Assembly: GCF_015351475.1 (NCBI RefSeq)
Contig: NZ_JADKPR010000009.1
Coordinates: 1 to 64,000 of the forward strand
Source: Flavobacterium sp. HJJ
GTDB taxonomy: Bacteria; Bacteroidota; Bacteroidia; Flavobacteriales; Flavobacteriaceae
Direction: 5' to 3'
DNA: 64,000 bases
In this document: one piece after another, positions 35,731 to 46,618 of the stretch
How the letters are laid out: each line of letters begins with the position of its first letter
Numbering within the stretch: the first letter of the stretch is position 1
Notes under the pieces: generated by a model
Seen by the model: only the letters and a program-made list of their open reading frames with translations
What the model was told of the DNA's origin: nothing
The model's database searches: none
Made by a program: the position numbers and the translations under genes

Positions 35731-36795
35731 CTACATTGTTGCTTTAAGAGCATTATATTCATTAGTCATATCTAACGAGCGGTAAACACTTAACAAAGAT
35801 TTAATAACATCTTGGTTTTTTGGATCAATAGTCAATGCTTTCTTTAAATACGGTATTGCACTTTTAACCAAGTTATCTTTTTTAATTTTCAATTGGTCAT
35901 ATTGCTCCATTTCTTTTGGAGTATTACCAAGAGCTGACATTTGATCAACATATACTTTTTTTGATTCCAATTTACCATAAGCTAAATTGATATAAGCATC
36001 TATGTATTTAGGATCTAATTCCACTACTTTATTGTAGCAGATTTCAGATTTCTCAAAATCATTTTTTGACAAATAAATATAAGCCAGATTCTTGTTGATC
36101 TCTAATCTTTTTGAAGGAGAAAATTCATCTCTAGGCTTTTCATAAAGAGCCGCTAGAATTCCAGAATCCCTAGCACCTGCAGAAACAAACGCATCCTCCT
36201 CTTTAGTCTTTTTATTTGTTGCATAATAAAGCATTCTTTTTCCAGAATAATTAATCTTTTTTAATTCCTCATAATATTTAATAGCAGATTCGTAATCCGT
36301 GGCCGTCATAGAAGCCGCTGCAGCATTAAACAAATTCAAAGTATCTCTTTTATCAAACAAATAAACTTTATAGCTCTTTTCGGCACTTTCTTTATATTTT
36401 CCATTTTTAAAATCATCTACAGCACCATTAACTAAATTAGATTTCATGTCCTTTAATGCAGTATTAGCCTGTAAAGTAAATTTATACTTACCCCCTTCAT
36501 TTTCAGCCTTAATCAATTCTTGATAAGCTTCAGATGCTAATGCAAAATTATTAGCAGGATCAATATTTTTTGTTGCTAAGTCCTTCAATACATTTCCTTT
36601 CAAAAAATAAAAATCAGACTTATCTTCATCATTTGCATTAACAATAAGGTATTCTGTCTTTTTCAGAAGTCCTAGCGCATCTTGAGATTTACCGCTTGCA
36701 AAAACAGATTGAGCTTCTTTTATTTGTCCTTTTTGGGCATTAACGCAAACATTTATCAATAACACCATTGATAGTATTACAAATTTTCTTTTCAT
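35731..36795 (-). CDS. Secreted tetratricopeptide-repeat protein (paralogue A)
   Basis: A 354-aa protein with a signal peptide (MKRKFVILSMVLLINVCVNAQ) and TPR-like helical repeats, including LAYIYLSKNDFEKSEICYNKVVELDPKYIDAYINLAYGKL. It is related throughout to the protein encoded at 37385-38653 but lacks about 68 residues that form two TPR units there. TPR proteins act as scaffolds in protein complexes. It is probably periplasmic. Function not known. Confidence 0.85.
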   Translation of the reverse strand: MKRKFVILSMVLLINVCVNAQKGQIKEAQSVFASGKSQDALGLLKKTEYLIVNANDEDKSDFYFLKGNVLKDLATKNIDPANNFALASEAYQELIKAENEGGKYKFTLQANTALKDMKSNLVNGAVDDFKNGKYKESAEKSYKVYLFDKRDTLNLFNAAAASMTATDYESAIKYYEELKKINYSGKRMLYYATNKKTKEEDAFVSAGARDSGILAALYEKPRDEFSPSKRLEINKNLAYIYLSKNDFEKSEICYNKVVELDPKYIDAYINLAYGKLESKKVYVDQMSALGNTPKEMEQYDQLKIKKDNLVKSAIPYLKKALTIDPKNQDVIKSLLSVYRSLDMTNEYNALKATM

Positions 36796-37333
36796 TAGGT
36801 TAAGTTTTAGATTATTATAGATTTTGTTTTTTTTCAGACTTTAAAAAACAAATAATAATTTCCAAACTGAAAATTCACAGTATGGAAACAACATCACTGT
36901 ATTTAAAATCCAAATTTTAGCTGATAGAGGAGATCAACTATGAAGCGTAATGTTTTATCATACTTTACAATTATTAAGATTAGACAATCAAATTATTTAA
37001 AATTTTCAAAATTTATTTTTTTTAACAATATATAATTTACAACGTTTTTTTATTGCATTTTTTTATCGAATTTTTAATTTGCCTCTAAAATAAAATTAAA
37101 AATTGATAACACAAGTATTTTTTAAACAATTTTTTAAATTAATTATAACGATTTCGTAAACATAATAAAAATGTCTTTTTAAATCTTTAGTTTTTTTTGT
37201 TAAATACTTATTCATCATAAGAATATCAATACACTTATAATACCATTTATAAATAAAAATTAGGTTATTTTATATTTATAAATGGCATAACTTATCACTC
37301 TATAAAAACAATATGTAACAAAAACAAAAAAAA
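36796..37333. other. Long AT-rich gap between the two TPR genes
   Basis: About 540 bp without genes, extremely AT-rich, containing the promoter region for the 35731 gene. No recognised motif. Confidence 0.45.
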
Positions 37334-37356
37334 TCCCGCTCTGATATCAAGCGGGA
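37334..37356 (-). terminator. Terminator of TPR paralogue B
   Basis: TCCCGCT (37334-37340) pairs with AGCGGGA (37350-37356). On the minus strand a T8 run follows. It lies 28 bp after the stop codon. Confidence 0.8.
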
Positions 37357-37384
37357 CTTCACTCTTATTATTAGAAAACAGAGT

Positions 37385-38653
37385 CTACATTTTAGCTTTT
37401 AAAGCTTTGTATTCTGCTGTCATTTCTAGAGCACTATAAACATTCAGCAATGTTTTTGAAACATCTGGATTAGTAGGATCCAGCTCAACCGCTTTTTGCA
37501 AGAAAGGAATAGTACTTTTAAACAAGTCTTCCCTTTTCTTTTTCAAAACATTATATTTCTTAGTGTCATCAGCAGAAGTACCTAACTTATTCATTGCATC
37601 AATGATGTTTTTTTCATCCTCTAACTTCATCGCTGCCATATTAATATATGCATTAGTGTATTTTGGGTTTAATTCTATGACCTTACTATAAAATTTTTCA
37701 GCTTCACTAGAATTTTTTGCTTGAGCACTTATAACACCAAGATTAAATATCAAATCAACATCATTTGGATTCTTTTCTACAGCTTCAGAAATTAACTTTT
37801 TATAAGTATCCATATCTTTGGTCTCAAGATATAAATTAGCTTCAGTTAACAACAATGAATTATCTTCCGGATTCGCTTTTCTAGCATCAGAAACAGCCTT
37901 CTTAGCTTCATCAATTTTCCCTTGCTGAACATAAATCAAAGCAACATTTTTGTATATCTCACCTCTTTTAGAAGGAACATTTTCAGTTCTTGGTTTTTCA
38001 TGGGTTCCCATCTTAACCATTCTATCTCTATCAGCAGCAGTATTAAAAAAATCTTCTTGATTATTTACTTTATTAACAGCATAATAATAAGTTGCTTTTC
38101 CTGAATAATTTAAAACTTTTAATTCTTCGTAAAGTTTAAGAGCCTTGTCATATTCTTTTGCATTTACAAAAGTTGAAGCTGCATAGTAAAGATTGATTGT
38201 ATCTTTTTTCTCCAACAAGTAAGCCTGGTATAGTTTTTCTGCACCTTCTGCATCTTTATTAACTTTAGTATCTTCAATTGCCGCATTAACCAATTTCCCT
38301 TTAATCTGAGTAACCGAAACCACCGCTTGTGAAGAATACTTTGCTTTACCTGAAACTTTTTCAGCCTCAATTAATTCCTGATAAGCTTTTGCTGCCAAAA
38401 TCAAATTCTTATCCGTATCTACTTTTTTATTAGATAAATCATAATACGCATTACCTTTTACAAATAAGAACTGTGCCTTTTCAGCATCAGGAGCATTAGC
38501 CGTTAAATATTCAGCAGCCGTCAAAGTTGCAATTGCCTCCTCAGACTTACCATCTTTTAATAATTTTTCCGCAGCTTTAATTTCATTTTTTTGAGCAAAA
38601 CTCGTTACTGATAAAAATAATGCTGACGCAATTATTACATATCTACTTTTCAT
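37385..38653 (-). CDS. Secreted tetratricopeptide-repeat protein (paralogue B)
   Basis: A 422-aa protein with a signal peptide (ending SVTSFAQ) and several TPR units (for example VALIYVQQGKIDEAKKAVSDARKANPEDNS and NLGVISAQAKNSSEAEKFYSKVIELNPKYTNAYINMA). It is the longer of two tandem paralogues and sits downstream of gyrA on the same strand, 98 bp away, an arrangement that suggests co-transcription. Function unknown. Confidence 0.87.
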   Translation of the reverse strand: MKSRYVIIASALFLSVTSFAQKNEIKAAEKLLKDGKSEEAIATLTAAEYLTANAPDAEKAQFLFVKGNAYYDLSNKKVDTDKNLILAAKAYQELIEAEKVSGKAKYSSQAVVSVTQIKGKLVNAAIEDTKVNKDAEGAEKLYQAYLLEKKDTINLYYAASTFVNAKEYDKALKLYEELKVLNYSGKATYYYAVNKVNNQEDFFNTAADRDRMVKMGTHEKPRTENVPSKRGEIYKNVALIYVQQGKIDEAKKAVSDARKANPEDNSLLLTEANLYLETKDMDTYKKLISEAVEKNPNDVDLIFNLGVISAQAKNSSEAEKFYSKVIELNPKYTNAYINMAAMKLEDEKNIIDAMNKLGTSADDTKKYNVLKKKREDLFKSTIPFLQKAVELDPTNPDVSKTLLNVYSALEMTAEYKALKAKM

Positions 38654-38751
38654 ATTTATAGTTTTTAATTTAAATTCAAAATTAATAAGAAAAACATTGA
38701 TTCTTAATGATTTTTATCATAAAGTATCAATGTTTAAAATTACTTTATTTA

Positions 38752-41391
38752 TTATTTGTCCTCATCAGAATCATCATCTTCATTTTCTTCTAATTCTTCA
38801 TCTGTCTCCTCATCCTCGTCTTCATCTACTGAACCATCATCTTCAAGAACTTCTAAATCCGGCTTGACCCTTTCAATAGCAGATTCAATAACATTACCGT
38901 CTTCATCAACAACAACTTCCTCAACATCATCTTTCATAACTTTTGTAACAGCTGCAATTGAATCTTTACCTTTTAAGTTAATCAATCGGACTCCTTGAGT
39001 AGCACGACCCATTACACGTAAATCTTCAATAGCCATTCTTATTGTTAATCCAGATTTATTGATAATCATCAAATCATCAGCATCAGTAACAGCATTAATA
39101 GAAATTAGTTTCCCAGTTTTTTCAGTAATATTAAGTGTTTTCACACCTTTACCTCCACGGTTTGTAATTCTGTAAACATCTTCACCGTCTTCGTCAACTA
39201 ATTTGGTACGTTTTCCATAACCATTTTCAGTTACCACTAAAATCTGAGAATCATTAATATCGTTTTTATCAACAGTAACCATACCAATTACTTCATCAGT
39301 ATCATCTTTCAATGTAATTCCACGGACTCCAGAAGCTGTTCTTCCCATCGGACGTGTCTTAGTTTCCTCAAAACGAACTAATTTTCCAGATTTAACAGCC
39401 AAAATAATCTGACTTTCACCATTAGTTAACTGAGCTCCTAAAAGTTCATCACCTTCTTTAATAGTAATAGCTGCAACACCATTTACCCTTGGTTTAGAAT
39501 ATTTCTCCAGAGATGTTTTCTTCACCTGACCCTGCTTAGTTACCATCACAAGATTATGACTATTGATGTAATCCTTGTCTTTTAGGTCTTGTGTACAAAT
39601 GAAAGCTTTTACTTTATCATCACTTTCAATATTTACCAAGTTTTGAATCGCTCTTCCTTTTGCAGTTTTGCTTCCTTCCGGAATTTCATAAACACGCATC
39701 CAGAAACATTTTCCTTTTTGAGTAAAGAACATCATATACTGATGGTTTGTCGCCACGTACATATGCTCCAAGAAATCCTGATCTCTAGTTCCTGCACTTT
39801 TTTGACCTACTCCTCCTCTATTCTGTGTTTTATATTCGGTAAGATTTGTACGTTTGATATAACCTGCATGAGAAATAGTAATTACCACATTTTCATCAGC
39901 AATTAAATCTTCAATACTGACATCTCCACCGGAATATTCTATCTGCGAACGTCTCTCATCTCCATATTTATCACGAATCTCTTCAAGTTCTTCTTTAATC
40001 AATGCAGTCCTTAAATTAACATCTGCTAATAAAGCTTTCAAATGCTCAATTAATTTCATCAATTCTTCGAATTCCGCTCTTAATTTATCCTGCTCCAGAC
40101 CTGTTAACTGACGCAGACGCATTTCAACAATCGCTCTTGCCTGAATATCAGACAAACTAAATCTCTCGATTAATTTATCACGGGCTTCCTCAGTATTTTT
40201 TGATCCTCTAATTAACGCAATAACTTCATCAATATTATCTGACGCAATAATTAAACCCTCTAATATATGTGCTCTTTCTTCAGCTTTACGCAATTCAAAC
40301 TGTGTTCTGCGGACAACTACATCGTGACGGTGCTCAATAAAATAATGAATCATATCTTTCAGATTCAGCATTTGAGGACGTCCGTTTACTAATGCAATAT
40401 TATTTACACTAAAAGAAGATTGTAACTGCGTGTATTTATATAAGGTATTCAAAACAACGTTTGGCGTTGCATCGCGTTTCAGAATATAAACGATACGCAT
40501 ACCATTTCTATCCGATTCGTCACGAATATTAGCAATACCTTCTATTTTTTTCTCATTTACCAAATCAGCTGTACGTTTAATCATATCAGCTTTATTGACT
40601 TGATACGGAATTTCAGTAACAATGATTGATTCTCTTCCGTCTACTTCTTCAAAGCCAACTTTGGCACGCATGACAATACGACCTCGACCCGTTTTAAAAG
40701 CTTCACGAACACCTTCATAACCATATATCACACCTCCTGTTGGAAAATCCGGAGCTTTGATATAATTCATCAATTCATCAACTTCAATATCATTATTATC
40801 AAGATACGCCAATGTACCATTGATAACTTCAGTTAAATTATGAGGAGGCATATTTGTTGCCATACCTACTGCGATTCCTGTAGCACCATTAATTAATAAT
40901 GTAGGAACCCTTGTCGGCATTACTTTTGGCTCATATAAAGTATCGTCAAAGTTAAGCTGGAAATCAACTGTTTCTTTTTCTATATCAGCCATGATTTCTT
41001 CCGAAATCTTTTTCATTCTAGCCTCAGTATAACGCATTGCTGCAGGACTATCACCATCTACAGATCCAAAGTTACCTTGTCCGTCAACCAATAAATAACG
41101 CATACTCCATTCCTGAGCCATACGCACCATTGCATCATAAACTGAGGTATCTCCATGAGGGTGATACTTTCCTAAAACTTCCCCGACTATTCTTGCAGAT
41201 TTTTTGTGGGCAGATCTTGAAGTTACTCCTAAATCATACATTCCGTAAAGTACTCTTCGATGTACTGGTTTCAAACCGTCTCTTACATCAGGAAGGGCTC
41301 TCGAGACAATTACTGACATCGAATAATCGATGTAAGCTGATTTCATTTCATCTTCAATGTTAATTGGAATTAACTTTTCTCCGTCAGACAT
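38752..41391 (-). CDS. gyrA: DNA gyrase subunit A
   Basis: An 879-aa type II topoisomerase subunit. The catalytic Tyr121 is in MRYTEARM, the quinolone region reads [18 protein letters not shown] (Thr82 at the E. coli Ser83 place, Asp86 at Asp87), and the C-terminal beta-pinwheel contains [10 protein letters not shown] as the GyrA box. The tail after about residue 835 is strongly acidic, a variable feature in this phylum. It cuts and passes DNA to introduce negative supercoils together with GyrB, which is not in this window. Confidence 0.97.
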   Translation of the reverse strand: MSDGEKLIPINIEDEMKSAYIDYSMSVIVSRALPDVRDGLKPVHRRVLYGMYDLGVTSRSAHKKSARIVGEVLGKYHPHGDTSVYDAMVRMAQEWSMRYLLVDGQGNFGSVDGDSPAAMRYTEARMKKISEEIMADIEKETVDFQLNFDDTLYEPKVMPTRVPTLLINGATGIAVGMATNMPPHNLTEVINGTLAYLDNNDIEVDELMNYIKAPDFPTGGVIYGYEGVREAFKTGRGRIVMRAKVGFEEVDGRESIIVTEIPYQVNKADMIKRTADLVNEKKIEGIANIRDESDRNGMRIVYILKRDATPNVVLNTLYKYTQLQSSFSVNNIALVNGRPQMLNLKDMIHYFIEHRHDVVVRRTQFELRKAEERAHILEGLIIASDNIDEVIALIRGSKNTEEARDKLIERFSLSDIQARAIVEMRLRQLTGLEQDKLRAEFEELMKLIEHLKALLADVNLRTALIKEELEEIRDKYGDERRSQIEYSGGDVSIEDLIADENVVITISHAGYIKRTNLTEYKTQNRGGVGQKSAGTRDQDFLEHMYVATNHQYMMFFTQKGKCFWMRVYEIPEGSKTAKGRAIQNLVNIESDDKVKAFICTQDLKDKDYINSHNLVMVTKQGQVKKTSLEKYSKPRVNGVAAITIKEGDELLGAQLTNGESQIILAVKSGKLVRFEETKTRPMGRTASGVRGITLKDDTDEVIGMVTVDKNDINDSQILVVTENGYGKRTKLVDEDGEDVYRITNRGGKGVKTLNITEKTGKLISINAVTDADDLMIINKSGLTIRMAIEDLRVMGRATQGVRLINLKGKDSIAAVTKVMKDDVEEVVVDEDGNVIESAIERVKPDLEVLEDDGSVDEDEDEETDEELEENEDDDSDEDK

Positions 41392-41654
41392 AAATATATT
41401 CTTAAATTAAAATTATTTTGTATTAAAAAATCCTGCTAATATAAGCTTTCTCAATATTTTTTCAGCCATAAAGCAACCATAAATTTATCCGATTTATTAA
41501 CAAATTTTTATTGTCATTTAGTTAATAAATTAAGCTCCTTTTAACGGTATATTCTTCATTTTTTTTGTCAATTAGCATTAATAGATTTATAAGGTATGAT
41601 TTTTGCTTTTAAACTTCATGTTTACTAAATTTACATAAAAACAAATTTAATATT

Positions 41655-44201
41655 ATGGATGATAATTTTTCACCTAGAGTAAAAGACGTTATTACTTATA
41701 GCAAAGAAGAGGCTTTACGTCTTGGACATGACTTTATAGGTACTGAACATTTGATGCTTGGCATTCTGAGGGATGGTAATGGTAAAGCTATTCACATCCT
41801 GAACAACCTCGCTATTGATCTTGATCATTTAAGACGAAAGGTTGAGATACTAAGCCCCGCCAGCCCTAGCATTGATGTCAGTGTAGAAAAGAAAAATTTA
41901 CATCTGACCCGTCAAGCCGAACGAGCTTTGAAGACAACTTTTTTGGAAGCAAAAGTTTTCCAGAGCTCCTCCATTAGCACAGCACATCTGCTGCTGTGTA
42001 TCTTAAGAAATGAAAACGATCCTACAACCAAGCTGCTGAATAAACTAAAAATAGATTATGACGTAGCAAAAGAACAATACATTAATATGACTCCAAACGA
42101 AGAAGAATTTTTAGAAAACTTGCCAAAAAACGAATCATATAATGATGATTCAGGACAAGATGACAGTCTCAAAGAAGGCAGCTTTAATAATCCAGCCAAT
42201 AAATCAAATAAAAAATCAAAAACTCCGGTTCTTGATAATTTTGGAAGAGATTTAACAGAAATGGCCGAGGAAGGAAAACTAGATCCTGTAGTTGGGCGTG
42301 AAAAAGAAATAGAACGTGTTTCTCAGATTTTGAGCCGACGCAAAAAAAACAACCCATTATTAATAGGTGAACCTGGTGTGGGTAAATCAGCAATTGCTGA
42401 AGGTTTGGCTTTGCGCATTATTCAAAAGAAAGTTTCCCGCATATTATTTAACAAACGAGTGGTAACTCTAGATTTGGCCAGCTTAGTTGCTGGTACAAAA
42501 TATAGAGGTCAGTTTGAAGAGCGCATGAAAGCAGTTATGAATGAACTGGAAAAAAATGACGACATCATTCTTTTCATAGACGAAATTCATACTATAGTTG
42601 GTGCTGGTGGCGCTACTGGCTCTCTTGATGCCTCAAACATGTTCAAACCTGCTTTATCAAGAGGAGAAATCCAATGTATTGGAGCTACAACTCTTGACGA
42701 ATACAGACAATATATTGAGAAAGACGGCGCTCTTGAAAGACGTTTCCAAAAAGTAATTGTAGAACCTACATCTGTTGAGGAAACAATTGCTATTTTGAAC
42801 AACATCAAAAACAAATATGAAGATCATCATAATGTTATTTATACTCCCGAAGCTATCGAAGCCTGTGTTAAATTAACAAACAGATACATGTCGGAACGCT
42901 TCCTGCCAGACAAAGCTATCGATGCATTGGATGAAGCCGGATCCCGAGTTCACATCACCAATATTGATGTTCCTAAGCAGATATTAGACTTAGAACGACA
43001 GTTGGAAGAAGTGCGCGAATTGAAAAATCTGGTTGTTAAAAAACAAAAATATGAAGAGGCAGCTAAACTTCGTGACGACGAGAAAAAAATAGAGAAAGAT
43101 TTAGCCATAGCACAAGAACAATGGGAAGAAGACTCTAAAAGCAACAGAATCGTTGTTACCGAAGACAATGTAGCTGATGTAGTTTCTATGATGACTGGCA
43201 TTCCTGTAAACAGAATTGCACAGACTGAAAGCAACAAACTGGCTAAATTACCTGAACTGATTCAAGACAAAGTAATCGGGCAAAATGATGCTGTTTTAAA
43301 AATTGCGCGTTCTATTCAAAGAAACCGTGCTGGATTAAAAGATCCGAACAAACCAATTGGTTCTTTTATTTTCTTAGGACAGACAGGTGTTGGTAAAACA
43401 CAGTTAGCCAAAGTTCTTGCAAAAGAATTATTTGATTCCGAAGATGCTTTGGTTCGAATTGACATGAGTGAATACATGGAGAAATTTGCAATTTCAAGAT
43501 TAGTTGGAGCGCCTCCTGGATACGTAGGATACGAAGAAGGCGGACAATTGACTGAAAAAGTAAGAAGAAAACCATATTGTGTGGTATTGCTTGACGAAAT
43601 TGAGAAAGCACATCCAGATGTTTTCAACATGATGCTTCAAGTGCTTGATGACGGTTATTTGACTGACAGTTTAGGACGAAAAATTGATTTCAAGAATACT
43701 ATAATTATCATGACTTCAAATGTTGGAGCACGTCAATTGAAAGATTTTGGACAAGGCGTTGGATTTGGTACTGCTGCCAAAATTGCTCAAGCCGATGATA
43801 ACTCTAAAAGCATTATCGAAAATGCTTTGAAGAAAACTTTTGCTCCTGAATTTTTGAACAGAATTGATGATGTAATTGTATTTAATTCTTTAGAAAAAGA
43901 AGATATCAATTTAATTATCGAGATTGAATTGAGAAAGTTATACAGCCGTATCAATGAATTAGGATATCAATTGAAACTGTCTGACAAAGCCAAAGCTTTT
44001 ATTGCCGATAAAGGATTTGACAAACAATTTGGAGCAAGACCTTTAAAAAGAGCAATTCAGAAGTATATTGAAGACGCTCTTGCAGAAGAAATTATCACTT
44101 CAAAAATTGCTTCAGGTGACGAAATATTCATGGATATTGAAGATGGTTCTCAAGAGTTGACTATAAAAGTTCACAAAGCAGAAGAACCTACTAATCAATA
44201 A
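41655..44201 (+). CDS. clpC: ATP-dependent Clp protease ATPase subunit ClpC
   Basis: An 848-aa Hsp100 unfoldase: two ClpN repeats (residues 1-150), AAA1 with Walker A GEPGVGKS, a central UVR-like coiled segment ([19 protein letters not shown]), and AAA2 with GQTGVGKT. The VGF motif in [11 protein letters not shown] is the loop that docks onto ClpP, so it should deliver proteins to ClpP for degradation. Divergent from gyrA. Confidence 0.95.
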   Translation: MDDNFSPRVKDVITYSKEEALRLGHDFIGTEHLMLGILRDGNGKAIHILNNLAIDLDHLRRKVEILSPASPSIDVSVEKKNLHLTRQAERALKTTFLEAKVFQSSSISTAHLLLCILRNENDPTTKLLNKLKIDYDVAKEQYINMTPNEEEFLENLPKNESYNDDSGQDDSLKEGSFNNPANKSNKKSKTPVLDNFGRDLTEMAEEGKLDPVVGREKEIERVSQILSRRKKNNPLLIGEPGVGKSAIAEGLALRIIQKKVSRILFNKRVVTLDLASLVAGTKYRGQFEERMKAVMNELEKNDDIILFIDEIHTIVGAGGATGSLDASNMFKPALSRGEIQCIGATTLDEYRQYIEKDGALERRFQKVIVEPTSVEETIAILNNIKNKYEDHHNVIYTPEAIEACVKLTNRYMSERFLPDKAIDALDEAGSRVHITNIDVPKQILDLERQLEEVRELKNLVVKKQKYEEAAKLRDDEKKIEKDLAIAQEQWEEDSKSNRIVVTEDNVADVVSMMTGIPVNRIAQTESNKLAKLPELIQDKVIGQNDAVLKIARSIQRNRAGLKDPNKPIGSFIFLGQTGVGKTQLAKVLAKELFDSEDALVRIDMSEYMEKFAISRLVGAPPGYVGYEEGGQLTEKVRRKPYCVVLLDEIEKAHPDVFNMMLQVLDDGYLTDSLGRKIDFKNTIIIMTSNVGARQLKDFGQGVGFGTAAKIAQADDNSKSIIENALKKTFAPEFLNRIDDVIVFNSLEKEDINLIIEIELRKLYSRINELGYQLKLSDKAKAFIADKGFDKQFGARPLKRAIQKYIEDALAEEIITSKIASGDEIFMDIEDGSQELTIKVHKAEEPTNQ

Positions 44202-44225
44202 TTTAAATTTAAAAAAATCCATAAC

Positions 44226-44258
44226 AAACCCGTTACGTTTTAATAACATAACGGGTTT
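44226..44258 (+). terminator. Terminator after clpC
   Basis: AAACCCGTTA (44226-44235) pairs with TAACGGGTTT (44249-44258), followed by ATTCTTT. Confidence 0.75.
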
Positions 44259-44339
44259 ATTCTTTATAGGATAATTTCGTATTTTTTAAAAACAAATATT
44301 TACATTTGAATTATATAAAAAAACAACCAAAATTAATTT

Positions 44340-45710
44340 ATGGTACAAAATAAAGTCATACTGGGCAGCGAAGAATGGTGCTCATTTCCAGAATTAGGAA
44401 TTCCTACAATAAAAGCAAGAGTAGATTCCGGTGCCAAAACATCTGCTTTGCATGCCATAAATATTGCTCCATTTATAAAAAATGATGCCAATTGGGTTAA
44501 ATTTGACATCAACCCCATACAAAATAATATCAAAACAGTTATTCACTGTGAGGCTCCTTTGGTTGGCAAACGTATCGTAAAAAGCTCCAGCGGTTTTAGG
44601 GAACACCGTTATGTCATTCAAACCAGTATAGCTATTGGCGAATCGAAATGGCCTATCGAAATGACACTGACCAATAGAGATTCCATGGGTTTCAGAATGC
44701 TTTTAGGAAGAGAAGCTATGAGCGGGAGAATCCTTGTTGATCCAGAACAAAAATACCTCTTAGGACAGCCTACTATCGAAAGTCTTCAGGAATTATACGT
44801 AAACTCAGAGAAAGCCAGTTCAGGCTTACGCATTGGCCTTTTAGCGAGCAATCCTGAATTATACAGCAATAAAAGAATTATGGAAGCCGGCGAAATGAGA
44901 GGCCATGAAATGCATTTCTTAAACATTAAGGAATGCTACATGAAACTCGATGCTAAAACTCCCGAAATTCATTACCGCGGTGGTAAAATTTTAAATCAGT
45001 TTGATGCTATTATACCAAGAATCCGTCCCAGCATTACTTTTTACGGCTGTGCTTTAACAAGACAATTCGAAGCGTTAAAAGTGTTTTGTTTAAATTCATC
45101 AACCGCTATAACACAATCGAGAGACAAGCTGTTTTCACTGCAGTTATTACTGAATCACGGCGTTGATATTCCAACAACTGGATTTGCAAATTCACCTTTG
45201 GATACCGACAATCTAATCAAAATGGTTGGCGGACCACCGCTTATTGTAAAATTACTTGAAGGAACTCAGGGAAAAGGTGTCGTATTGGCAGAAACAAAAA
45301 AAGCAGCTGAAAGTGTAATTAACGCTTTCAAAAGCCTAAATGCCAATATATTAGTACAGGAATTTATAAAAGAAGCCAATGGAAAAGATATCCGCTGTTT
45401 TGTAATTGACGGCAAAGTGGTGGCCGCTATCCAGCGAGAAGCAATGCCTGGAGAATTTAGAGCGAATATCCATTTGGGAGGAACTGCTTCTATCATAAAA
45501 GTAACCGCAGAGGAGAAAAAGATTGCTATAAAAGCTGCAAAGGCCATGGACTTAAAAGTAGCCGGTGTAGATATTATCCGTTCTTCTAAAGGACCATTGC
45601 TGCTCGAAGTAAACTCTTCGCCAGGACTTGAAGGTATTGAAGGTGCTACTAATAAAGATATTGCTGGTGAAATGATCAAAGCAATTGAGAAGAACTTTAA
45701 AATAAGATAA
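44340..45710 (+). CDS. rimK: RimB-like protease domain fused to RimK-type glutamate ligase
   Basis: A 456-aa two-domain protein. Residues 1-140 match the RimB/ATP-dependent zinc protease (retropepsin-like) family: [18 protein letters not shown] and [15 protein letters not shown]. Residues ~160-456 are an ATP-grasp ligase of the RimK type ([62 protein letters not shown]). RimK adds glutamates to the C-terminus of ribosomal protein S6, and RimB trims or modulates this, so the fusion joins writer and eraser. Such fusions occur in Bacteroidota. Confidence 0.88.
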   Translation: MVQNKVILGSEEWCSFPELGIPTIKARVDSGAKTSALHAINIAPFIKNDANWVKFDINPIQNNIKTVIHCEAPLVGKRIVKSSSGFREHRYVIQTSIAIGESKWPIEMTLTNRDSMGFRMLLGREAMSGRILVDPEQKYLLGQPTIESLQELYVNSEKASSGLRIGLLASNPELYSNKRIMEAGEMRGHEMHFLNIKECYMKLDAKTPEIHYRGGKILNQFDAIIPRIRPSITFYGCALTRQFEALKVFCLNSSTAITQSRDKLFSLQLLLNHGVDIPTTGFANSPLDTDNLIKMVGGPPLIVKLLEGTQGKGVVLAETKKAAESVINAFKSLNANILVQEFIKEANGKDIRCFVIDGKVVAAIQREAMPGEFRANIHLGGTASIIKVTAEEKKIAIKAAKAMDLKVAGVDIIRSSKGPLLLEVNSSPGLEGIEGATNKDIAGEMIKAIEKNFKIR

Positions 45711-45800
45711 ATTTTAGATTGCAGATTGCAGATAACAGATTACAATATCATCTGTTACTTAAATACTAAACCTGGAATCTGAATACTTAAATCTAAAAAA

Positions 45801-46316
45801 ATGAATCCATATTTAGACATCACCATCCGCAGTGCAGCCGTATATTTATTTATGGTCATTGCACTGCGTCTTTTTGGCAAAAAAGAATTATCACAGCTTA
45901 ATACTTCTGATGTGATTTTGATTCTGCTGATAAGTAATTCGGTTCAAAATGCAATGGTTGGAAACAACACAACACTCTGGGGAGGTTTGGCCGCTGCGAC
46001 AATTCTGTTTGTGATTAATTTTGTATTGAAGAAATTAATATACCGTTATAAAAAATTTAGTGATTTCTTTCTCGAAAAACCAGAAATTTTAATTCATAAC
46101 GGGACTTTAGATTTTAAAAACCTAAGCAAATTAAATATTACTTCAGATGAATTAAAAGAAGCAATGCGAGAGCATGGTGTCGAATATTTTAAGGATGTAA
46201 AACTAGCCATGCTTGAAATAGATGGAAATATAAGCATCATTACTGGTGATAAAAACTTAAAGCAGACTCATTACAAACGAAGAAAAAATCACAAAAATCT
46301 AGTTCGGGGTAATTAG
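45801..46316 (+). CDS. DUF421 membrane protein
   Basis: A 171-aa protein with three N-terminal membrane segments (YLFMVIALRLFGKKELSQLN, VILILLISNSVQNAMVG, GGLAAATILFVINFVLKKLI) and a C-terminal cytosolic domain beginning FFLEKPEILIHNGTLD, the YetF/YcaP layout. It lies 90 bp after the rimK fusion. Function of the family is poorly defined. Confidence 0.87.
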   Translation: MNPYLDITIRSAAVYLFMVIALRLFGKKELSQLNTSDVILILLISNSVQNAMVGNNTTLWGGLAAATILFVINFVLKKLIYRYKKFSDFFLEKPEILIHNGTLDFKNLSKLNITSDELKEAMREHGVEYFKDVKLAMLEIDGNISIITGDKNLKQTHYKRRKNHKNLVRGN

Positions 46317-46421
46317 TACTTTATTTAAAAGATTACTAAACGTATTACTTATAAAAACTACCGCCCCGTTTAACTTAAATTCAATTTTAAGAAAGTTGAA
46401 ATAAATACTAAATTTCTAATC

Positions 46422-46515
46422 TAGCCCCGATCGAAGTAAAAATCCTTTTGTAGAGACGGGTTTGAAACCCGTCTCTACAAAAGATTACAGCGAAGAGCGG
46501 GACAACAGTTGCTTC
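46422..46515 (+). repeat. Structured intergenic repeat, copy 2, with inserted GTAGAGACG hairpin
   Basis: Flanks TAGCCCCGATCGAAGT...ATCC and AGATTACAGCGAAGAGCGGGA match copies 1 and 3, but the central stem is a long palindrome CTTTTGTAGAGACGGGTTT / AAACCCGTCTCTACAAAAG (46445-46463 and 46465-46483). That palindrome is of the GTAGAGACG...CGTCTCTAC type, also seen at 53308. It lies between convergent genes. Confidence 0.6.
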
Positions 46516-46568
46516 TTGCAGAAAATTTCTGGCTCCAAAAAAATAGCAAAATTCATTTTAAAGCATAA

Positions 46569-46596
46569 AAAAACCATTCGAATATGAATGGTTTTT
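46569..46596 (-). terminator. Terminator of the pit gene
   Basis: AAAAACCATTC (46569-46579) pairs with GAATGGTTTTT (46586-46596). It lies 22 bp from the pit stop codon and works on the minus strand, possibly both. Confidence 0.75.
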
Positions 46597-46618
46597 CGTT
46601 ATATGTTAAGTATAGATT

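Noticed and set aside
41130..41160. Quinolone-resistance change in GyrA (Thr at the Ser83 place)
   Set aside because: Thr at this position is found naturally in several bacteria, and the window gives no wild-type to compare.
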